From: Rhodobacteraceae bacterium SB2
GTDB lineage: Bacteria > Pseudomonadota > Alphaproteobacteria > Rhodobacterales > Rhodobacteraceae
Length of the DNA: 64,000 bases
Assembly (NCBI GenBank): GCA_001642945.1
Contig: LGRT01000034.1
Span: forward strand, 248,001 to 312,000
Direction: 5' to 3'
Shown: one piece after another, positions 57,518-64,000 of the stretch
How the letters are laid out: each line of letters starts with the position of its first letter
How positions within the stretch are numbered: the stretch's first letter is position 1
Notes under the pieces: generated by a model
Databases searched by the model: none
The model's input: the letters and a program-made list of their open reading frames with translations, nothing else
What the model was told of the DNA's origin: nothing
Translations under genes and position numbers: made by a program

Positions 57518-58540
57518 TGCACGTGCAAACCAAGTTTCAAATTAAACTGCATCCAAGCCCCTAAACGCCGCATAATCGCTATCCTTACTGAAATCTAAGA
57601 AGTGTCGCAGGCGATCAAGACACAAAGTTTAAATTCTTAAAAATGAAATATTTTGCTAATTAAGTGCAAATAATTTGAATTTAAGGCGTTAAAAAGCCCG
57701 TCAAACAGCATTGAAAGGCGTTAAATTCCGAAACCAACAGCGCACCACCTTGCCCCAAGTATGAGCCCCTAGAAAAACAAAGTCGATCACCCCGCATTGA
57801 TAAAGGCATTGTGAGATCAGTCATGGATTAAACGGTTAGAATGCCCACCAAGTGTGGGACACACATTCACCTCTAAAAACGGCAAAATAGAAAATTGGTT
57901 TCAACTCTTTGATCAGTCGAAATGATAGATCGTAGAAAAATGAATACGTAAATCAGGATTTCCCCACCCGACACTTTGAAAGTGTTTCCATCATACGACC
58001 TTCCACAAGTTACCCAAATTATGCGAGCCATAAAAATTTTTTGCGGGTTTTTATCCAACCCCGCGACAAAACACGAAGCTTATGCAATGCAGCTCGCCCG
58101 CTCTGCTCACCGCAAAGGCCGCAAAGTGAAAGACTGAATACACCTCAGCGACAGGCCAACCTCTGCGCTGGTTGGAAACATACACAAAATCGCCAAAAGC
58201 GGAGCTGAAATATAGCGTATTTTGTTAAAAATAGAATTTTAGGACGATCGTACACCTGAGCCCTCTACCTACGGATCTAGAACATTTCTGCGAGGGTAAA
58301 ATCGTTGCAAAACATATAAATTCACAAAAGCCGCTACTCAGTCTCATCCTCATACTGGGTAGCGCACTTGATCCGATAAGCTAATCCACGCCCCAAAAAC
58401 TGACCTTCAAAGAAACTGGCGGCGCATGCACGAAAAACTAAGGCCATTCACGCTGCTAGATACAATAAGGCAAAAACAAGAATATTATCCCTGACTCTGG
58501 GACGTGCCGTTAAGAAACAAAGCTTTTTTATTTTGTGACT
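57518..58540. other. gene-free region upstream of the tau genes and the ALDH operon
   Basis: About 1 kb, AT-rich, with only short unsupported ORFs (for example minus 57873-58058). An 11-base direct repeat (AAGGCGTTAAA at 57683 and 57715, 32 bases apart) is present. It probably holds the ALDH operon promoter and the tauC 3' trailer. Confidence 0.6.
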
Positions 58541-59878
58541 TTAGCCCCGCCCTTTCCAGGGCACCATAACCCGTTCGACCCAGCGCATAAGCATGTCTAT
58601 GCCAAAGCCAATGATCCCAATCAGGATAATGCCCAGGATAACAATATCCGTCTGCTGGAATTTTGACGCAACCATAATCATCATGCCTGCGCCTTTTTCC
58701 GCTGCCACAAGTTCAGCGGCAACCACCGTGCCCCAACACACGCCCATGGCTACTCGCGCCCCGGTAAAAATTTCTGGCAAGCTATTGGGGAATACGACAA
58801 AGCGCATTATCTGCCATCTGCTTGCGCCCAATGAATAAGCAGCGTGCACTTTTGAAATTTTAACTCCAGACACGCCTGCACGCGCGGCGATGGCCATAAT
58901 CCAAAGTGCAGCGAGGAATAACAAAATCACTTTGCCAACTTCCCCAATACCCGCCCAAATAATCACCAACGGGATCAGAGCAAGCGGCGGGACCGGCCTC
59001 ATAAATTCAACAATCGGATCAAACCAGCCACGAAACCAATCGGACAAGCCCATGGCGTAGCCCAAAGGTATACCCACCATCGCGCCAATAAAAAACCCGA
59101 CCACAACTCGAAATAGCGAAAAACCCAAATGTTCAAGCAAAGGAAAGTTCTTGAAGCCTTGGGTCGATATTTCTATCAGCCGCCCCCAGACGGCTTCGGG
59201 CGCCGGCAACCATATAGGCTCCATCTGCCAACCTTTTCGAGGCTCAACATTCAAAGTGCCTTTTGGCGTTAAAGCAATACGAAGATTCTCTAAATAAACC
59301 GCGACGCCCTGCTCAATCGGCTTACCATTAATGGCAACAATCTTAGCTCCCATTTTGCGGTTTTCTTCGTCATTTTTATCCCATTTCAGTAATTTTGTGC
59401 GATAAGCTTTGACGGCCATGACATCATTTTTGGCGAAACCATCACCCAATTCTAGGTTTGGGAGGATTATATCTTCACCGATGCCATGGACAATAAGTTT
59501 CACTCTCGCTTCATCGCGCAGACCATCACCGGTTTCAGCCGTGTAAGTGAATTCAGCATTTCCCCGAAAAGGGCCGGGTGCATGCAGAAACGACGGTAAA
59601 ATTTTTGATCCGGTGAAGGCCCCCCATAAAATCAAAACCAACAGAACAGAAACAACAGAAGCTGCAAAATTTGAATTTACCGCACTTTCATCTCCAAAGG
59701 TCACGGTTTTCAATGAACCAAAATCTTGCTTGGGTGTAAGAAGTTTCTTTACCAGCCGCGACACAAAAAGGGTTAACAGGATTAAGCCAATATAACCGGC
59801 GATATAGGGCATAGCCGCCGCTAGAATGACCAGGATCGAAAGTAATTCTTCGGAAAGCTTGACCAATAACTCCATCAA
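58541..59878 (-). CDS. tauC: taurine-type ABC transporter permease TauC with inserted domain
   Basis: A 445-residue permease, far longer than the usual 250-280. An N-terminal part has two spans (about 10-45 and 72-92). Residues 100-220 form a soluble, charged insert (VKLIVHGIGEDIILPNLELG, MGAKIVAINGKPIEQG), then PIWLPAPEAVW begins the normal TauC-like permease with the coupling motif YSLGASRWQIMRFVVFPNSL near 352-371. It overlaps tauB by four bases. The insert is likely periplasmic and may contact the binding protein, but that is inference. Confidence 0.88.
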   Translation of the reverse strand: MMELLVKLSEELLSILVILAAAMPYIAGYIGLILLTLFVSRLVKKLLTPKQDFGSLKTVTFGDESAVNSNFAASVVSVLLVLILWGAFTGSKILPSFLHAPGPFRGNAEFTYTAETGDGLRDEARVKLIVHGIGEDIILPNLELGDGFAKNDVMAVKAYRTKLLKWDKNDEENRKMGAKIVAINGKPIEQGVAVYLENLRIALTPKGTLNVEPRKGWQMEPIWLPAPEAVWGRLIEISTQGFKNFPLLEHLGFSLFRVVVGFFIGAMVGIPLGYAMGLSDWFRGWFDPIVEFMRPVPPLALIPLVIIWAGIGEVGKVILLFLAALWIMAIAARAGVSGVKISKVHAAYSLGASRWQIMRFVVFPNSLPEIFTGARVAMGVCWGTVVAAELVAAEKGAGMMIMVASKFQQTDIVILGIILIGIIGFGIDMLMRWVERVMVPWKGRG

Positions 59879-60687
59879 ACCGTTGCCTCCGAACGTCCCA
59901 TAATTTCTTCTTCCATATTCCAGATCATTTCCAAAATCTCTTCGCGCCGATTGGCATATTCGACGTGTTTTTTAATATCACGAAGGTCGGCATCAACGCC
60001 TAGATCAGCAAAAGGAAGACGATATTCACGATGAATACGGCCCGGGCGCGGAGCCATCACCAAAAGGCGCTCGCCCAGCAGCAAAGCTTCCTCTACAGAA
60101 TGCGTAATCAAAATAATTGTTTTGCCGGTTTCCTTCCATAGCTTCAAAACCAACGACTGCATCTTTTCGCGAGTAAGCGCATCAAGTGCGCCTAATGGCT
60201 CGTCCATTAAAATTACATCTGGATCATTGGCGAGGCATCGGGCTAATGCAACACGCTGCTGCATGCCCCCAGAAAGCTCATATACTGCTTTATCTTTAAA
60301 ATCCCGCAGCCCAACCACATCAAGCAAATGATCCACTTTTTCGCGCGATTGTGCGGTGCTTATTCCTTTCATCCGTGGACCAAAGCCCACGTTTTCTCTT
60401 ACGTTCATCCACTCAAACAAAGCACCCTGTTGAAACACCATGCCACGTTCGGCATTGGGGCCAGTTACCTTTTCGCCATTTAATAGAATTTCACCCTGCG
60501 TTGGCGCGAGAAATCCGGCAACAATGTTTAATAATGTAGTTTTACCACATCCAGAGGGCCCCAAAACAGACATCAATTCACCTGCTTTCAAGTCGAGGGT
60601 GACATCCTTCAAAGCTTGCACGCACTCACCGTTTGGCAAATCAAAGCGCATTGAAATATTTTGGATGGACAGTCCAGACATGGCCAC
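59875..60687 (-). CDS. tauB: taurine-type ABC transporter ATPase TauB
   Basis: A 270-residue ATPase of the nitrate/sulfonate/taurine class. Walker A GPSGCGKTT lies at 42-50, signature LSGGMQQRVAL near 143-153 and Walker B VILMDEPLGALD near 162-173. It overlaps tauC by four bases and follows tauA across a strong hairpin. Confidence 0.94.
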   Translation of the reverse strand: MAMSGLSIQNISMRFDLPNGECVQALKDVTLDLKAGELMSVLGPSGCGKTTLLNIVAGFLAPTQGEILLNGEKVTGPNAERGMVFQQGALFEWMNVRENVGFGPRMKGISTAQSREKVDHLLDVVGLRDFKDKAVYELSGGMQQRVALARCLANDPDVILMDEPLGALDALTREKMQSLVLKLWKETGKTIILITHSVEEALLLGERLLVMAPRPGRIHREYRLPFADLGVDADLRDIKKHVEYANRREEILEMIWNMEEEIMGRSEATV

Positions 60688-60746
60688 TTTTCTCTTCCTA
60701 CTTTTGATGGAGACGATTGCAAATAAACCACAACATCAGTTGCATT

Positions 60747-60772
60747 CTGCGGGCCGGCGCACCGGCCCGCAG
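60747..60772 (-). promoter_or_regulatory. hairpin between tauA and tauB
   Basis: A perfect 11-bp GC-rich stem with a 4-base loop lies 8 bases past the tauA stop. No T run follows on the minus strand, so it is likely a transcript-stabilising hairpin that favours the binding protein over the ATPase and permease. Confidence 0.7.
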
Positions 60773-60780
60773 CTGTTTAA

Positions 60781-61788
60781 TTACATTCCGTTTGCTGTTT
60801 CCAACGGACCAACATTCACGTTGTCAGCATAGCTACCCAATGCTGAATCGATACTTCCAGCTGTCACAAAGACGTCTGCAACACCCTTCATAAATTCCTG
60901 TGCGCCACCACCGAGCCATGTTGAAGACAATTGGCTGTCGACAGTTGGGAATACAAATGTCGCCATTGTATCTGCTGTTGCCGCCTCATCCATACCAGCG
61001 TCTTTCGCAATGGCAGGAAGCATCATGGCATGGTTGGAAGAATCCGCCCACATCGCGTTTGCATCGGCGGTCACCTTGAGAAATTTGGCAACTAGATCGC
61101 TGTTTTCCGCTACCCAGCCTGCTGGACCAGAAGTGACGTCAAAAACCAAAATACCTAGTTCAGTTTTTTCAGCACCCGTAAGCAGAATGTTTCCGTGCTC
61201 TTTCGCGCGGCGTAACGAACCACCCCAACCGCAGAACATATCCACAGCGCCTTGCGCGATTGCAGCAGCGCCATCTGGTGGATCCATGTCCACTATTTCC
61301 ATGCTGCCAACGTCAACACCAAAATGGTCCATTTGCTTCAAGAAACCATAATGCGCTGCTGTACCCAAAGGCACAGCCACTTTTTTACCGACCAACTCTT
61401 CAGTGCTGCTTTTGTCAATTTCAAGATCGCTTCTGACGACGCAGTTATCGTTGTCAGCGTAGCTAACAGCTACATCTAAGATTTGAAGATCTTGGCCAGC
61501 CGAGGTTGCAACCACAAAAGGCGGAACACCCTGGCTTACTGATAAGTGAACATCACCCGAGGCCATAGCTGCGGACATTTTCACACCAGAATCAAAGCTC
61601 ACCCAGTTGACCTTTACACCTAACTCTTCGTCATAAGTTCCCATTTGTTTTGCATACTCAAATGGCATTGGCCACTCTAGAAAATATGCTACCGTCATTT
61701 CCTGATGCCCACCGGCCAAGACTGTCTGCGCACCGAGCGCGAGAGTCGCACCGGCAACCGCACCGATCAGTTTTGATTTATTCGACAT
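60781..61788 (-). CDS. tauA: taurine ABC transporter substrate-binding protein TauA
   Basis: A 335-residue periplasmic protein. A signal peptide (AGATLALGAQTVLAGG) is followed by MTVAYFLEWPMPFEYAK near 31-47, the opening of TauA-type binders. VPLGTAAHYGFLKQM near 139-153 is the ligand-domain block. GGGAGA precedes the ATG. First gene of tauABC. Taurine dioxygenase or tpa/xsc genes are not in the window, so the sulfonate handled is inferred. Confidence 0.9.
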   Translation of the reverse strand: MSNKSKLIGAVAGATLALGAQTVLAGGHQEMTVAYFLEWPMPFEYAKQMGTYDEELGVKVNWVSFDSGVKMSAAMASGDVHLSVSQGVPPFVVATSAGQDLQILDVAVSYADNDNCVVRSDLEIDKSSTEELVGKKVAVPLGTAAHYGFLKQMDHFGVDVGSMEIVDMDPPDGAAAIAQGAVDMFCGWGGSLRRAKEHGNILLTGAEKTELGILVFDVTSGPAGWVAENSDLVAKFLKVTADANAMWADSSNHAMMLPAIAKDAGMDEAATADTMATFVFPTVDSQLSSTWLGGGAQEFMKGVADVFVTAGSIDSALGSYADNVNVGPLETANGM

Positions 61789-62560
61789 TTATTTTCTCCC
61801 ATTTTTTGCCTCAAAATTGAAGCTTCATTCTTCTGTCAAAAGAACAGAATGATTGTGCCCGCGAGCGTTGCGCAAGCTTAAATCGCAATCGAACAGATTA
61901 CCAGTTTCCAATCAACGGTTATTTTGATGGTGAAGACCAAAAAATCTTCTTTTTGAGGATTAAGTTAAAATTATCGTAATCCATTTTTTTAAAATCTCTG
62001 CTTCTCACTCAATTTTCCAGAATAGAGCCCTAAAAATTGTTTGTTTTCACAAATCTTAAAGAGAACTAGACTTATCTTAAAGCATGCAAAGTTCCCGCTT
62101 TTTTAAAATTTTGCTTTCTTGACTGGAGGAATGGCGCCTACGTGCAGAATCACTCAAACATCAAAAACCCACAACCAAGCCCTCTAATTTGGCGAACCAA
62201 TTTAATTTAAAATTGAAATTTTGCTTGAATAACAGTAGCGACGTATCTGGCTGGTTCATCGCGACATGGATCTTGTGTAAACAGCAAGCCACCTGACCCA
62301 GATTATAACGCATCTTTATCATCATGCTGTTTGCATATTGAAACGCCGCTTAGGCGAAGCCCACGCTGCGTAAACGGCAAGCCGCTTTATCCGGTTTAAT
62401 TTGCTCGATATCTATATAAATGCCGCGCGCCAAAACTCTTAGCGGTGGCATCGGCAAAAACGGCAGCAACAGGCGGCCAAATTGCAGCCATGCGCATACC
62501 CCGCGCCTTGGACGCGAAAGGGATCGTATCTCAAGCTATCAATCGAAAAATTATCGTTCT
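61789..62560. other. gene-free region between tauA and the FAD oxidase
   Basis: About 770 bases, AT-rich to 62100. The end near 62400-62560 shows protein-like codon use on the plus strand (TGGQIAAMRIPRALDAKG) without a start, possibly a relic. No supported gene. Confidence 0.5.
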
Positions 62561-63994
62561 TTAACGAAGCACCGCGCCGGGGTTCATAATATTGTTGGGA
62601 TCAAGTGCCGATTTTATCGCCTTAAGCGCGCGACGCTTTACCGGACTGACATAAGCTTCAAGGTCTTGCGTTTTCAAGCGGCCAATCCCATGCTCAGCGC
62701 TAATCGAGCCACCAAATTCCACCGTGGCATCGTTTATCACCATGCGAATGCGTTCAGCCGCGTCTGGTTCTGCTTTTAGAAATGCGGCTTTCGTGACGCC
62801 TTGGGGTGGTAAAATATTGTGATGTATATTCCCATCGCCGATATGCCCATATGTGTTGACCCTCAGATCCGGATTAATCGCTTTTACCGCGGCGCATGTC
62901 GCGTGAATGAACGCTTCAACTTTGCTTATAGGAACCGATGTATCACTGCTTACAAACGCACCTGACAACCGGTTCGCCTCGGGTGTATTTTCGCGCAATC
63001 GCCACAGGGTGGCGCGCTGCGTATCAGATTGTGCAATCACCGCGTCTTGCACCAAACCCGTATCCAAACAATCGGCCACCGCGCCCAAAGCTTGTTCGAT
63101 AATACCTTCGGCGCCGCCTGCCTCGATCAACACATACCAGCTGTAATCTTGCTTAAAGGGTTTTTTTAGATCTGAAAAACAACTGGCCACCAAATCTAAG
63201 CCGAAATCGCTCAACAATTCGAGCGCTGAAATACTTTCACGCAAATTGAGGCGTAACTTTTTATAAAGCGCAAGGGCAGCGGTAGGAGACGATACCGCGC
63301 AAAGCATAGTCACCGTTTCAGGGTCGAGTGGTGTGAGCTTGAATGTGGCCGCAGTTATCACGCCCAATGTCCCCTCACTTCCAATCAAAAGATGTTTAAG
63401 ATCATACCCCGTATTGTCTTTATGCAAAGGGCTGAGATCGCTTAGAATAGAGCCGCAGGGCAACACGGCTTCTATCCCCAAACATAGATCTCGCGTGTTG
63501 CCATAGCGCACGACCTGTATCCCCCCTGCATTGGTAGCAAGATTCCCGCCAACACTACAGCTGCCCTTAGAAGCCATGCTGAGCGGAAATTGCAGCGCTT
63601 TCTCGTTAGCCGCAGCGTGCAGATGCGCCAATATACAGCCTGCTTGCACCGTCACAGTGCAGTCATCTTCAGAAACCTCACTGATGCTATTCATCCGTTC
63701 AAGCGATAGAATAAGCATATTTTCGGTTTCAATTGAAAGTTGGCCCGCCACCACACCCGTTCCGCCGCCATAGGGAATAAGGGCAATTTTTTCTCTATTA
63801 CAGAGGCTTACAATCTCAGATACCTGCTGAGTTGACTCGGGCAACACCACCAAAAATGCCGCCCCGCAAAACCGCCCTCTCGGATCATCAAAATAACTGA
63901 TAGCCTCAGCTCCAGCCTTCCATCCACCATGGCCCAGGATGGCTTTAATTTGATCCAAAACATCATCTGATGGCGCTGTAGAAAGGTTTGGCAT
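62561..63994 (-). CDS. FAD-binding oxidase, GlcD/D-lactate dehydrogenase type
   Basis: A 477-residue FAD-linked oxidase of the vanillyl-alcohol oxidase fold. FAD-binding blocks are LIPYGGGTGVVAGQ near 72-85 and MASKGSCSVGGNLATNAGG near 139-157, with GSEGTLGVIT near 205-214. The C-terminal GHIGDGNIHHNI and SAEHGIG blocks match D-2-hydroxyacid dehydrogenases (GlcD, LDHD, D2HGDH). It starts at 63994, close to the window edge, and looks complete. Substrate is a D-2-hydroxy acid, which one is not shown. Confidence 0.92.
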   Translation of the reverse strand: MPNLSTAPSDDVLDQIKAILGHGGWKAGAEAISYFDDPRGRFCGAAFLVVLPESTQQVSEIVSLCNREKIALIPYGGGTGVVAGQLSIETENMLILSLERMNSISEVSEDDCTVTVQAGCILAHLHAAANEKALQFPLSMASKGSCSVGGNLATNAGGIQVVRYGNTRDLCLGIEAVLPCGSILSDLSPLHKDNTGYDLKHLLIGSEGTLGVITAATFKLTPLDPETVTMLCAVSSPTAALALYKKLRLNLRESISALELLSDFGLDLVASCFSDLKKPFKQDYSWYVLIEAGGAEGIIEQALGAVADCLDTGLVQDAVIAQSDTQRATLWRLRENTPEANRLSGAFVSSDTSVPISKVEAFIHATCAAVKAINPDLRVNTYGHIGDGNIHHNILPPQGVTKAAFLKAEPDAAERIRMVINDATVEFGGSISAEHGIGRLKTQDLEAYVSPVKRRALKAIKSALDPNNIMNPGAVLR

Positions 63995-64000
63995 AAATGC

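Noticed and set aside
57873-58058. Minus-strand ORF in the 1 kb gene-free region
   Set aside because: Random-looking sequence with no start signal.
62400-62563. Protein-like plus-strand frame before the FAD oxidase
   Set aside because: No start codon near its beginning and overlaps the end of the oxidase gene; could be a relic but not supported.

Overview
The window looks like chromosome of a marine alphaproteobacterium of the Rhodobacterales (Roseobacter group). A CtrA response regulator and its small inhibitor SciP lie next to each other. There are two complete TRAP transporters, a TctABC transporter and taurine and phosphonate ABC transporters. Codon use and protein sequences read like those of roseobacters. 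This assignment rests on family recognition, not on a database search. I found no rRNA, tRNA, CRISPR array or intact mobile element.

Layout. (1) 155-7845, plus strand: an N-formylglutamate-amidohydrolase-like protein, a TakP-like TRAP transporter, a glutamine-synthetase-like ligase, an aldehyde dehydrogenase and an iron-type alcohol dehydrogenase. Together they suggest catabolism of an amine or amino alcohol through a gamma-glutamyl intermediate. (2) 8072-15140: housekeeping genes recG, ligA, ctrA, sciP and mnmA, plus two small membrane-protein ORFs. (3) 15198-20289: envelope genes. A GTG-started ketoacyl synthase, an acyl carrier protein and an LpxD form a lipid A-like cassette. A YcbB-type L,D-transpeptidase is divergent from a YcbK/MepK-like endopeptidase. 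(4) 20477-25679: a TPR-TylF methyltransferase-like fusion, a type I secretion ABC exporter with its adaptor, and a pentanucleotide repeat upstream. (5) 25808-29235: a conserved unknown protein, an iron-binding periplasmic protein, a SOUL haem protein and a universal stress protein. (6) 29497-36530: tctABC and phnDCEE. (7) 36814-40514: a TIGR03084-like protein, a thioesterase, a DMT exporter and a uronate-dehydrogenase-like SDR. (8) 40682-45679: FAD oxidoreductase and hydantoinase/oxoprolinase HyuB and HyuA. (9) 46173-52730: a LacI regulator, two operator-like palindromes, and a divergent operon of a 57-residue membrane protein, TRAP DctP-Q-M, a HisD-like dehydrogenase resembling HpsN, and an SDR. 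(10) 52895-57248: a decayed IS6-type transposase piece, then an operon of ALDH, LLM flavin monooxygenase, DUF1185 protein and alpha/beta hydrolase. (11) 58541-63994: tauABC with an unusually extended TauC, and a GlcD-like FAD oxidase.

Common theme. Most of the window serves scavenging of dissolved organic nitrogen, sulfur and phosphorus compounds, with each transporter next to the enzymes for its likely substrate. The best candidates for undescribed biology are the gamma-glutamylation operon, the DUF1185/LLM/ALDH/hydrolase operon, the stand-alone lpxD-acp-KS cassette, the TauC with an inserted soluble domain, and the LacI-controlled TRAP/HisD-like operon (possibly dihydroxypropanesulfonate). 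CtrA also carries an unusual Asp-to-Val change in its DNA-binding domain.
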